DNA of 64,000 nt from Clostridia bacterium. GTDB taxonomy: Bacteria > Bacillota > Clostridia > Lachnospirales > Lachnospiraceae. Below are positions 40,671 to 48,880 of the stretch, in pieces; position 1 is the stretch's first letter; each line of letters starts with the position of its first letter. The notes below the pieces were generated by a model. That model did no database searches. It was given only the letters and a program-made list of their open reading frames with translations, and was not told the origin of the DNA. Where the stretch lies: positions 1 through 64,000 of the forward strand of contig CAJTAT010000013.1 of the NCBI GenBank assembly GCA_910574475.1, in the 5' to 3' direction. Made by a program: the position numbers and the translations under genes.

Positions 40671-42539
40671 ATGAATCTGGAAAGCTTTATTGAAAAAAAT
40701 GCGCCAAAAAACAGGGTGGCTCTTTTAGTAATTCTGGATATCCTACTTATTACTTTGTCAGGTTTTTTAGCATTATATATTCGTTTTGATTTTAGTTTTA
40801 GAAATATGGAAATGAAGTATGTTGACTATGAGCTACTTTATCTTCCATTTAATCTGGTATTGACAATGATACTGTTTGTTGTCTTTCGGCTTTACCGAAG
40901 CGTCTGGCGCTTTGCCAGTGCTACAGAGCTTTTAAATGTTATCAGTGCCTGCTCTGGGAGCATCTTAATTCAAATCATTGCGATGGCATTTATGAAAATG
41001 CGTATGCCCGTCAGCTACTATTTGATGAAATATGTACTGCTTATAGGCGGAATCGGGAGCTTGCGCTTTGCCTACCGGATTCTACGTATGATTCAGGAAA
41101 AACGGGGCGGTTTTGGAGGAAATTTCAAGAAAAATACCATGGTTGTTGGGGCAGGCGAGGCTGGAGCAATGATTATCAAAGAGTTCCAGAACAGCAGATA
41201 TCTGGAACAGAAGGTTTGCTGTGTCGTTGATGATAATGGAGCCAAACATGGAAAGTATCTCCGGGGAGTGAAAATCATGGGCGGACGAGATGATATTTGC
41301 TTTCTGGCCCATGAGCTAAATATTGATGAGATTGTGGTTGCAATGCCCTCGGCCTCTCAGGCAGAAGTCCGGGAAGTCCTGCAGATTTGCCAGAAGACGG
41401 ACTGTGAACTGAAGGTACTGCCAGGTCTGTATCAGATGATCAATGGGGAAGTCAGCGTATCCAGACTCCGCAAGGTTCAGATAGAAGATTTGCTTGGACG
41501 GGAGCCTATTCAGCTACAGGTAGAATCTGTGATGGGCTATGTATCTGGAAAGGTAGTACTAGTGACTGGCGGCGGCGGTTCCATTGGAAGTGAGCTTTGT
41601 CGGCAAATAGCAGCTCACAAGCCAAAACAATTGATTATTATTGACATTTATGAAAATAATGCTTATGATATTCAGCAGGAACTGAAAAGAACATACCCAG
41701 AGTTAAATCTGGAAGTGCTCATTGCCTCTGTCCGCAATACCCACCGAATGGATACTATTTTTGCAAGTTACAGACCGGAGATTGTGTATCATGCCGCAGC
41801 TCACAAGCATGTTCCTCTGATGGAGGACAGCCCTAACGAGGCCATTAAGAACAATGTGTTTGGAACGTATAAGACGGCTCAGGCAGCGGACAAGTATGGT
41901 GTTCAGCGTTTTGTGTTGATTTCTACAGATAAAGCTGTGAATCCTACAAATATTATGGGAGCCTCAAAGCGCATTTGCGAGATGATTATTCAGGCCATGA
42001 ATAATCATTCCAGGACTGATTTTGTGGCGGTACGGTTTGGAAATGTATTGGGAAGTAATGGGAGCGTTATTCCGCTGTTTAAGAAGCAGATTGAGCAGGG
42101 CGGTCCGGTGACAGTGACTCACCCAGATATTATCCGATATTTTATGACGATCCCAGAGGCCGTATCTTTAGTTTTACAAGCGGGAGCCCTGGCTAAGGGC
42201 GGAGAAATCTTTGTCCTGGATATGGGCGAACCCGTTAAGATTCTGGATCTGGCAAAGAATTTGATACGTCTATCAGGGTACAAGCCTTTTGAGGAGATTC
42301 CCATTGAGTTTACAGGACTTCGGCCTGGAGAAAAGCTCTATGAGGAAATGCTGATGAGTGAGGAAGGACTAAAAGAGACAGAGAATCATTTGATCCATAT
42401 TGGAAAACCAATTGAGTTTGAGGAGGAGAAGTTTTTGGAGGAGCTGGAAGAGCTGCGGAAGATTGCCAACAAGGACTCAGAGAGAATCCGTCAAAAAGTG
42501 CAAGAGATTGTGCCCACCTATGTGATAAAGGGCAAGTAA
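40671..42539 (+). CDS. Membrane-bound UDP-sugar 4,6-dehydratase (PglF/CapD/FlaA1-like)
   Basis: 622 residues. Four N-terminal membrane helices (about 15-130), a first Rossmann domain (TMVVGAGEAGAMIIKEF) and an extended SDR domain starting VVLVTGGGGSIGSELCRQI near residue 295. Active-site stretch ISTDKAVNPTNIMGASKR has Met where classical SDRs have Tyr, as in PglF, WbpM and CapD. It converts UDP-GlcNAc to the 4-keto-6-deoxy sugar. With the PglE-, PglD- and PglC-like genes downstream it starts a di-N-acetylbacillosamine route. First gene of the locus. Confidence 0.9.
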   Translation: MNLESFIEKNAPKNRVALLVILDILLITLSGFLALYIRFDFSFRNMEMKYVDYELLYLPFNLVLTMILFVVFRLYRSVWRFASATELLNVISACSGSILIQIIAMAFMKMRMPVSYYLMKYVLLIGGIGSLRFAYRILRMIQEKRGGFGGNFKKNTMVVGAGEAGAMIIKEFQNSRYLEQKVCCVVDDNGAKHGKYLRGVKIMGGRDDICFLAHELNIDEIVVAMPSASQAEVREVLQICQKTDCELKVLPGLYQMINGEVSVSRLRKVQIEDLLGREPIQLQVESVMGYVSGKVVLVTGGGGSIGSELCRQIAAHKPKQLIIIDIYENNAYDIQQELKRTYPELNLEVLIASVRNTHRMDTIFASYRPEIVYHAAAHKHVPLMEDSPNEAIKNNVFGTYKTAQAADKYGVQRFVLISTDKAVNPTNIMGASKRICEMIIQAMNNHSRTDFVAVRFGNVLGSNGSVIPLFKKQIEQGGPVTVTHPDIIRYFMTIPEAVSLVLQAGALAKGGEIFVLDMGEPVKILDLAKNLIRLSGYKPFEEIPIEFTGLRPGEKLYEEMLMSEEGLKETENHLIHIGKPIEFEEEKFLEELEELRKIANKDSERIRQKVQEIVPTYVIKGK

Positions 42540-42561
42540 TAAACAAGGAGAGGTATTCTAA

Positions 42562-44034
42562 ATGAATGAGAATCAAAATATGTATGAAAAAGAGATCAAT
42601 CTTATGGAATTGTTGATTTACTGCCTAAAAAAATGGCGGTGGATCGTAGCAGCTATGCTTGTTATAGCTGTTCTTGCAGGTGGCTATAAGTATGTGTCTA
42701 TTGGGAAGGGCAATCAAGCCAAAATACAACAGTGGAATGAGACTAAGGACGAGGACGAGGAAGAAGTTGTCGAAGAGATGACAGATTCTGATGTGATCCA
42801 GTACTATAAAAGAGCGATAGCTGATAGCGAGAAAAAGTTGGTGGAGCAGCAGGAGTATATTGACGAGGCTCTGGTTATGCAGATCGATCCCTCCAATGTA
42901 AATACAGGCACTCTGAGCTTTTACCTGAATGTCAATGAGGAAGAGAATGAGGCCAATGTGCTGGATGTACTGCTGGCTGCCTATAAAACTTATGTTAATG
43001 ATGGAAGTTTGGCAGAGGAGATTTTTAAGAGAGACGGAGAGGCTTCTATTGCGGATTTGCAGTATTTGCTTTCCTGCAGTGCCAGCAATGGAAGTATTAC
43101 CTATATTGCAAACGGTGATTCCCAGTGGCCCAAGCAAAATATGATTCAGGTTTATTTGGTAGCTCCAGATGAGGACTCCTGTAAAACATATATGGACGCA
43201 GCAGAAAGTGCTATTTTGGCATATAGCTCACAGCTGCAGGGAGAGCTGCCAGGTCATGAGCTGCGCTTGCTGTCATCTGTTCAGTCTGTGGAACAGAATT
43301 CAAATATTATGGAATATCAGACAAAGTGCTTGAATGATTACACAACGGCTTTGAAAAATCTGAGGACCTTGAAGACAGACTTAAAGACCATGATAGAGGA
43401 AGAGGAGGCCGCTCTTGAGGCTGGAGAGACCCTTGAGCCGGAGAAGACATTGGTTCTGGATAACCAGGTGACAGGCGGCGTGAAGTTTGCCATTGTAGGC
43501 ATTGTATTGGGAGCTTTCCTGGCAGCCTTTGTATTGATTTTGATTTATATTATGAGCAGCAAGATTCAGAGCCTAGAGACCTTTGAAGAGGAATTTGGTA
43601 TAAAACTTTTGGGCCGTGTAAATACTCCTGTTGGGAAAGGAAAGTGGTTTGGATTTTTGGACCGCTGGATTTACCGCCTGGAAGAAGGAGCTTATGCGAA
43701 TATTCCTTACGAGGAGCAGGCAAAGATTGCCTCAGCAAATGTGAAGGCTGCGATTTCTAAAAATGAGGGCTTGAAAAAGATCATGATTGCTGGTACAATA
43801 GCCGAGAAAGATGCAGCGGAACTTTGTGCCAAGCTTGCAGAGGATGTGGAAGGAGTTAGCTTCTCTTCCTACAAGCAAGTTGTATTTTCTGCGGCAGCCC
43901 TTGAAGAGATGGACGATTACGATGCTGTACTGTTCCTGGAGAAGAGAGGCGTCTCTGCCTCCAAGATGGTTCGCGAAGAGCGTGAGTTGGCCGTGTGCAG
44001 GAATGTGCAGGTACTTGGAGCAGTCGTGATGTAA
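42562..44034 (+). CDS. Wzz/YveK-type chain-length protein with a degenerate BY-kinase-like tail
   Basis: 490 residues. A cytoplasmic start INLMELLIYCLKKWRWIVAA leads into membrane helix 1 (about 28-48), a long acidic, helical extracellular part, and helix 2 near 305-330. The cytoplasmic tail (about 380-490) has the layout of a bacterial tyrosine kinase: NVKAAISKNEGLKKIMIAGT sits where Walker A should be but has IAEKDAAE and no GKS/T, and DYDAVLFLEKRGVSASKMVRE with VLGAVVM closes the fold. The tail cannot bind ATP by the normal motif and is probably structural. No Tyr-rich C-terminus. Confidence 0.85.
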   Translation: MNENQNMYEKEINLMELLIYCLKKWRWIVAAMLVIAVLAGGYKYVSIGKGNQAKIQQWNETKDEDEEEVVEEMTDSDVIQYYKRAIADSEKKLVEQQEYIDEALVMQIDPSNVNTGTLSFYLNVNEEENEANVLDVLLAAYKTYVNDGSLAEEIFKRDGEASIADLQYLLSCSASNGSITYIANGDSQWPKQNMIQVYLVAPDEDSCKTYMDAAESAILAYSSQLQGELPGHELRLLSSVQSVEQNSNIMEYQTKCLNDYTTALKNLRTLKTDLKTMIEEEEAALEAGETLEPEKTLVLDNQVTGGVKFAIVGIVLGAFLAAFVLILIYIMSSKIQSLETFEEEFGIKLLGRVNTPVGKGKWFGFLDRWIYRLEEGAYANIPYEEQAKIASANVKAAISKNEGLKKIMIAGTIAEKDAAELCAKLAEDVEGVSFSSYKQVVFSAAALEEMDDYDAVLFLEKRGVSASKMVREERELAVCRNVQVLGAVVM

Positions 44035-44058
44035 TCTAAAATAGTTGATAAGTAACAA

Positions 44059-44079
44059 CCCCGCTGCTTTGCAGCGGGG
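44059..44079 (+). terminator. GC-rich hairpin downstream of the Wzz-like gene
   Basis: CCCCGCTGC-TTT-GCAGCGGGG, perfect 9-base stem, but no U-run follows. It may pause polymerase or protect the mRNA end. Confidence 0.5.
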
Positions 44080-44142
44080 ATTGATTCAAGGTATAAAAAT
44101 TAACTATAGAATATTTAAAAAAAGCTGGATATCAAAATCGTC

Positions 44143-44222
44143 GCTTCGCCGCGTTTTGAAGGAAGGCGGATATAGTAAGGAATACAAGTGGAGTCCGAGC
44201 AAAAAGTTCGGAATGGCGAAGC
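44143..44222 (+). promoter_or_regulatory. Structured leader before loaP
   Basis: GCTTCGCC (44143-44150) pairs with GGCGAAGC (44215-44222), enclosing the hairpin CCGAGC-AAAAA-GTTCGG (44195-44211). It ends 28 bases before the loaP start. Candidate site for LoaP binding or autoregulation. Confidence 0.4.
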
Positions 44223-44250
44223 ATACTCAAAATTAGAAAAGAGTAGGCGT

Positions 44251-44757
44251 ATGTGGTATGTAATACAGGTTTCAACAGGCAAAGAAGAACAAAGCCTGAT
44301 GATGATAAAAAAATATGGAGTGCAGAAATATCTGAAAGAATGTTTTTCTCCCAGATATGAGCACAGAAGGAAATACCTGGGACAGTGGCGTCAGGAAGAA
44401 GCCATCTTGTTTCCAGGCTATATTTTTGTCATCAGCGATCAGGTGGAGGAACTATATGAGTCCCTAAGACAGATTCCGCAGTTGACGAAAATACTTGGTG
44501 TGGGAGAAAAATGGACCCCCATGACAAAGGAGGATATTGAGATTGTGGAATTGCTCTCCGGGAAAGAAAGAGTCGTCAAGTTTTCGGAAGGGTATATTGT
44601 GGGGACACAAGTTACCGTGGTGAAGGGACCCCTTCAGGGTATGGAAGGGACGATTCGCAAAATTGACCGGCATAAGCGGAAGGCTTATCTGGAGATCCCA
44701 ATGTTCGGGCGGGTGCTGAACGCTGAGGTGGGGTTGGAGATTGTGGGGAAGGTGTGA
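44251..44757 (+). CDS. loaP: LoaP-type transcription antiterminator (NusG paralogue)
   Basis: 168 residues from ATG 44251. The start MWYVIQVSTGKEEQSLMMI is the canonical NusG N-terminus; the 21 extra residues from ATG 44188 would be encoded by the structured leader. NGN domain about 1-100 (FSPRYEHRRKYLGQW, EAILFPGYIFV, LTKILGVGEKWTPM) and KOW domain about 115-165 (VGTQVTVVKGPLQGMEGTIRKIDRHKRKAYLEI). LoaP proteins prevent termination within long polysaccharide or antibiotic operons of Firmicutes. Its own terminator follows at once, and the long glycan operon lies beyond. Confidence 0.9.
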   Translation: MWYVIQVSTGKEEQSLMMIKKYGVQKYLKECFSPRYEHRRKYLGQWRQEEAILFPGYIFVISDQVEELYESLRQIPQLTKILGVGEKWTPMTKEDIEIVELLSGKERVVKFSEGYIVGTQVTVVKGPLQGMEGTIRKIDRHKRKAYLEIPMFGRVLNAEVGLEIVGKV

Positions 44758-44761
44758 AATG

Positions 44762-44783
44762 GGAAGGCAGAGCCTTCCTTTTT
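44762..44783 (+). terminator. Intrinsic terminator between loaP and the long glycan operon
   Basis: GGAAGGC-AGA-GCCTTCC followed by TTTTT. A weaker hairpin (CCC-GA/TC-GGG, 44792-44805) follows. No promoter is obvious in the remaining 55 bases before the next gene, so expression of the downstream operon should depend on read-through. Confidence 0.9.
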
Positions 44784-44860
44784 GTTAGCGCCCCTGAAAA
44801 TCGGGCCTATATTAAAAAAGGTATTAAATCTGCAAAAGTAACAAGAAAAGGAACAAATGT

Positions 44861-46159
44861 ATGATGAAGATGGAAAGATTTCCAGAAAAAGTATGGCTTT
44901 CTTCTCCGACGATGCATGGAGAAGAACGGGAATATATGCTCAAAGCTTATGAGACCAACTGGATGAGTACGGTTGGGGAGAATATCAATGAGCTGGAGCG
45001 GATGGTCAGCGAATATATCGGTATTCAGCATGCAGTAGCCTTAAGCAGTGGAACGGCTGCTCTTCATCTGGCCGTGAAGCTGGCTGCCGAAAAGCTTTAT
45101 GGAAGCAGCTCTGGGGTGTCCACGCCGGATGGGCTTGGAAGAGGCGGAAGTCTCTATGGACGCAGAGTGTTTTGCTCAGATATGACTTTTGACGCCACCG
45201 TAAATCCTGTGGCCTATGAAGGGGGCGAGCCGGTCTTCATTGATTCGGAGTATGAGACTTGGAATATGTCACCGGAAGCCCTTAGACAAGCCTTTGAGCT
45301 GTATCCCGATGTGAAGCTGGTAGTTCTGGCACATCTTTATGGAACTCCTGGAAGGGTAGAAGAGATTCGGGCAATCTGTGATGAGCATAAAGCATTGCTC
45401 ATAGAGGACGCAGCTGAATCCTTTGGAGCCACCTATCGGGACAGGCAGACAGGCGTGTTTGGGGACTATAGTGTGATTAGCTTTAATGGAAATAAGATCA
45501 TCACAGGGTCTTCTGGGGGAATGTTGCTGTGTCATTCGGAGGAGGATGCGAATAAAGCCCGGAAATGGAGTACTCAAAGCAGAGAGGCAGCACCTTGGTA
45601 TCAGCATGAGGAGCTGGGCTACAATTACAGGATGAGTAATGTGATAGCAGGAGTGGTGAGGGGTCAGTTTGGATACCTTTCGGAGCATATTGAACAGAAA
45701 AAGAGGATTTATGAAAGGTATCGGGAAGGATTTAAAGACCTTCCGGTGAAGATGAATCCTTTTGATGCTTCTTGTAGTGAGCCTAATTTTTGGCTTAGCT
45801 GCCTGTTGATTGACAGTGAGGCTATGTGTGAGAGTGTCAGATCTGAGAATAAATTTTTCTATAAGAGTGAAGCAGGGAAGTCTTGCCCGGATGAGATATT
45901 GGAGGCGTTGACTAATTTGAACGCGGAAGGAAGGCCGATTTGGAAGCCTATGCATATGCAGCCGGTTTATCGGAACCATGGATTTGTGACGGCGGATGGG
46001 AATGGACGGGCGAAGAGTAATGCTTATATTAAGGAAAAGGAAGTAGTGGATGTGGGAGCTGATATCTTTCGGAGAGGGCTATGTTTGCCTTCAGATAATA
46101 AGATGACGGGGGAGCAGCAGAAGAGGATTATAGAAGTAATTCGTGGGTGCTTTGAATGA
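44861..46159 (+). CDS. DegT/DnrJ/EryC1 aminotransferase, PglE-like
   Basis: 432 residues, PLP fold type I. VWLSSPTMHGEEREYMLKAYETNWMSTVGENI matches PglE-type sugar 4-aminotransferases. HAVALSSGTAALHLAVKL binds PLP phosphate, VLAHLYGTPG and LLIEDAAESFGATY contain the PLP-Asp, and the Schiff-base Lys is in ISFNGNKIITGSSGGML. It should transaminate the UDP-4-keto sugar from the PglF-like enzyme, giving UDP-4-amino-4,6-dideoxy-GlcNAc. Start overlaps no gene, and the end overlaps the sugar transferase by ATGA. Confidence 0.9.
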   Translation: MMKMERFPEKVWLSSPTMHGEEREYMLKAYETNWMSTVGENINELERMVSEYIGIQHAVALSSGTAALHLAVKLAAEKLYGSSSGVSTPDGLGRGGSLYGRRVFCSDMTFDATVNPVAYEGGEPVFIDSEYETWNMSPEALRQAFELYPDVKLVVLAHLYGTPGRVEEIRAICDEHKALLIEDAAESFGATYRDRQTGVFGDYSVISFNGNKIITGSSGGMLLCHSEEDANKARKWSTQSREAAPWYQHEELGYNYRMSNVIAGVVRGQFGYLSEHIEQKKRIYERYREGFKDLPVKMNPFDASCSEPNFWLSCLLIDSEAMCESVRSENKFFYKSEAGKSCPDEILEALTNLNAEGRPIWKPMHMQPVYRNHGFVTADGNGRAKSNAYIKEKEVVDVGADIFRRGLCLPSDNKMTGEQQKRIIEVIRGCFE

Positions 46160-46935
46160 AAAAATTGGTGAAGTTTTGTGCTGCATTGGGAATTGCATCC
46201 TTGATTTTGGGAAGTGCAGTTCATGCAGTTGAAAGACGGAAAGAAAAGCTAGAAAAGAAGGAAGAAGCTAAGAAAAAGTATAGACAAGAAACCAAGAACC
46301 ATGAATGTTATGGTCCATATGAAAAATATTTCAAGCGGCCGTTCGATTTTGCAGCGGCATTTTTGGCTCTTATTGTGCTTTCTCCGATACTTGTGATAAC
46401 AGCGTTAATGGTGAGGGTGAAGTTGGGTTCGCCAGTTATCTTTTCCCAGGAGAGGCCGGGGAAAGATGAGAGGATATTTAGACTGTATAAGTTTAGGACT
46501 ATGACAGAGGAGAGAGGAGCAGACGGAAAGCTACTTTCGGATGAAGAAAGACTTACGGACTTTGGGAAGAAGCTTAGGAGTACATCGCTGGATGAACTGC
46601 CGGAGCTTTTTAATATATTGAAGGGGGATATGTCTTTGGTTGGGCCACGGCCATTATTGGTGGCATATTTAACTCGCTACAATCAGAGACAAGCACATCG
46701 CCATGATGTACGACCCGGACTGACTGGATTGGCTCAGGTTAATGGTAGAAATAACTTATCTTGGGAAGAGAAGTTTGAGGATGATGTGAAGTATGTAAGG
46801 AGAATTACATTTAAAGAAGATTTGAAGATTCTTTTTTATACAGTGATAGTTGTATTTAGAGAGACCGGAATCAACAGTGATACTTCTGTGACAATGGAAG
46901 AATTTCAGGGTAATGGAGAAAAACAGGAGCTATAG
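46156..46935 (+). CDS. Initiating phosphoglycosyltransferase (PglC-like sugar transferase)
   Basis: 259 residues. An N-terminal hydrophobic segment (ALGIASLILGSAVHA) and a charged linker rich in Lys and Glu precede the conserved domain: KRPFDFAAAFLALIVLSPIL (re-entrant membrane helix), VIFSQERPGKDERIFRLYKFRTM, RLTDFGKKLRSTSLDELPELFNILKGDMSLVGPRP and the Asp-Glu catalytic pair in SLDELPEL. This monotopic PGT family moves a phospho-sugar from UDP to undecaprenyl phosphate. Next to PglE and PglD homologues, di-N-acetylbacillosamine is the likely sugar. The N-terminal extension is longer than Campylobacter PglC. Confidence 0.92.
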   Translation: MKKLVKFCAALGIASLILGSAVHAVERRKEKLEKKEEAKKKYRQETKNHECYGPYEKYFKRPFDFAAAFLALIVLSPILVITALMVRVKLGSPVIFSQERPGKDERIFRLYKFRTMTEERGADGKLLSDEERLTDFGKKLRSTSLDELPELFNILKGDMSLVGPRPLLVAYLTRYNQRQAHRHDVRPGLTGLAQVNGRNNLSWEEKFEDDVKYVRRITFKEDLKILFYTVIVVFRETGINSDTSVTMEEFQGNGEKQEL

Positions 46936-46938
46936 ACA

Positions 46939-47550
46939 ATGAGACAGTTGATCATTATTGGAGCCAGTGGCCATGGCAAGGTTGTGGCAGATTGTGCTGC
47001 TAAAAATGGATATGAAAATATCATTTTTTTAGATGATGACAAGAACGTGACACATTGTGGAAAATATAAGGTGGTCGGAAGGAGTAAAGAGGCAGCGAGG
47101 ATGTCAGGTGATGTGATCGTAGCAATAGGCAATGCTAATTTCCGACGGAAGATCCAGACAAGCATAGCAGAGAATCGATTGAGTACACTTATTCATCCAG
47201 AAGCAGTAATAGGTGACGATGTGGAAATTGGAGTAGGTTCTATTGTTATGGCAGGAGTGGTCATTAACTCAGGGAGTAGGATCGGAAAAGGAGTTATTGT
47301 AAATACCAGTAGTTCCATTGATCATGACTGTATGATAGGTGATTTCGTCCATGTAGCTGTGGGAGCTCATTTGGCAGGAAGTGTGTTGGTAGACGATAAC
47401 TCTTGGATAGGAGCAGGAGCAATTATCAATAACAATTTGCATGTTTGTAGTAGCTGCATGATAGGGGCAGGTGCCGTGGTTGTAAAAAATATAGAAGAGG
47501 AAGGAACCTATGTAGGAGTCCCGGCAAAGCGAATAATGAATAAATGTTAG
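46939..47550 (+). CDS. Sugar N-acetyltransferase, PglD/NeuD-like
   Basis: 203 residues. N-terminal Rossmann-like UDP-sugar domain (QLIIIGASGHGKVVADCAAKNG) and a left-handed beta-helix of hexapeptide repeats (HPEAVIGDDVEIGVGSIVMAGVVINSG, NTSSSIDHDCMIGDFVHVAVGAHLAGS). SSIDHDC contains the catalytic His of PglD. It acetylates the 4-amino group using acetyl-CoA, completing UDP-di-N-acetylbacillosamine. Three bases separate it from the sugar transferase. Confidence 0.92.
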   Translation: MRQLIIIGASGHGKVVADCAAKNGYENIIFLDDDKNVTHCGKYKVVGRSKEAARMSGDVIVAIGNANFRRKIQTSIAENRLSTLIHPEAVIGDDVEIGVGSIVMAGVVINSGSRIGKGVIVNTSSSIDHDCMIGDFVHVAVGAHLAGSVLVDDNSWIGAGAIINNNLHVCSSCMIGAGAVVVKNIEEEGTYVGVPAKRIMNKC

Positions 47551-47617
47551 CCTTCTGAAACAAATATTTTGAAAGACATGATAAAAATCGGCTATATGGA
47601 AGGATGAAATAAGAAAT

Positions 47618-48880
47618 ATGAAAATCTGGATAATGAATCATTACGCAATTGATCATTTGTATGAAAAGGGCGGTCGGCATTATTGGATAGCGGAGAATTT
47701 AAAAAAAGATGGGTATGCTCCAGTAGTGTTTGGATGTAATGAAAAACATAATAGCAATGGAATGTATTATCCAAGTGAAAAATTAGCACATATTGTTTAC
47801 TCGAAGTCGAAGATTCCTTTTGTGGCTATCAAATCAACACCTTATGAAGGAAATGGTCTTAGCAGAATTAAAAATATGTTAGGTTTTGCTAAGAATTTAA
47901 TTAAAGTTGCAAAGATTTATAATGCTAAGTATGGAAAACCAGATGTGATTTATGCATCTTCGGTTCATCCGTTTACAGTATTTGCAGGCGAAAAACTTGC
48001 CAGATATTTCGGAGTTCCATGTGTTGGTGAAGTTCGTGATTTATGGCCAGAAACATTAGTCGCCTATGGCTCTGTGAAAAGGAATAGTATATTTGCAAAG
48101 ATTTTATATTGGGGTGAAAAGCTCATGTATAAGAGAGCAGATGCTATGATTTTCACAATGGAAGGAGCACCAGATTATATAAAAGAACATAGATGGGATA
48201 AAAAAAGCGGTGGTCCTATAGATTTAAATCATGTATATCATATATGTAATGGAATTGATATTGAGCAATTTGATAAAAATGCGGAAGAATATATTTTGCC
48301 TGATGAAGAATTAGATGATTCAGGCCTTTTTTGCGCAGTGTATACAGGAGCAATTAAAAGAGCGAATAATGTAGGGCTTCTGCTGGATACCGCAGAATAT
48401 TTAAAAGACATAGATAATTTTCGAATTTTAATTTGGGGAGAGGGGAATGAAGTAGAAGATTTAAAGAAAAGAGTTGTAGATATGGGACTTTCCGGGCGAG
48501 TTATATTTAAAGGTTTTGTTGATAAGAAATATATTGCTTCGATTGTGAAAAGAGCAGATATTTGCTTGATGCATTGGGAAAGAACCAGTGTAAATAATTA
48601 CGGATATGATTATAACAAGCTATTTGACTATTTGGCATCTGGGAAAGTGGTATTTTCTACAATTCAAAGTGGACATAGTCTCCTGATTAAAAAAAATTGT
48701 GGAATTGAGACAGATGGAAGAAAACCAGAGAATTTTGCGGATGGTATTCGGAAAATTTATAATATGTCTGAAAAAGAACGGTTTGAATGGGGAGAAAGAG
48801 CTAGAAAAGCAGCATTTGATTATGACTTTAAAGTATTAACAGGGAAATTCGAAAAGATACTGGAGGAAATCATAAAATGA
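47618..48880 (+). CDS. GT4-family glycosyltransferase (WbuB-like)
   Basis: 420 residues, GT-B fold. Opening KIWIMNHYAIDHLYEKGGRHYWIAENLKKDGY and VGEVRDLWPETLVAYGS resemble the WbuB/PglA-like GT4 group. The donor domain has YHICNGIDIEQFDKN, YTGAIKRANNVGLLLD and the E-x7-E region (LFDYLASGKVVFST). It likely adds the second sugar to the lipid carrier. Here codon use becomes AT-rich compared with genes to the left. Overlaps the next aminotransferase by ATGA. Confidence 0.88.
   Translation: MKIWIMNHYAIDHLYEKGGRHYWIAENLKKDGYAPVVFGCNEKHNSNGMYYPSEKLAHIVYSKSKIPFVAIKSTPYEGNGLSRIKNMLGFAKNLIKVAKIYNAKYGKPDVIYASSVHPFTVFAGEKLARYFGVPCVGEVRDLWPETLVAYGSVKRNSIFAKILYWGEKLMYKRADAMIFTMEGAPDYIKEHRWDKKSGGPIDLNHVYHICNGIDIEQFDKNAEEYILPDEELDDSGLFCAVYTGAIKRANNVGLLLDTAEYLKDIDNFRILIWGEGNEVEDLKKRVVDMGLSGRVIFKGFVDKKYIASIVKRADICLMHWERTSVNNYGYDYNKLFDYLASGKVVFSTIQSGHSLLIKKNCGIETDGRKPENFADGIRKIYNMSEKERFEWGERARKAAFDYDFKVLTGKFEKILEEIIK

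Noticed and set aside
45269..45979. 236-codon open frame on the minus strand across the PglE-like gene
   Set aside because: Antisense shadow; no ribosome site and no domain pattern.
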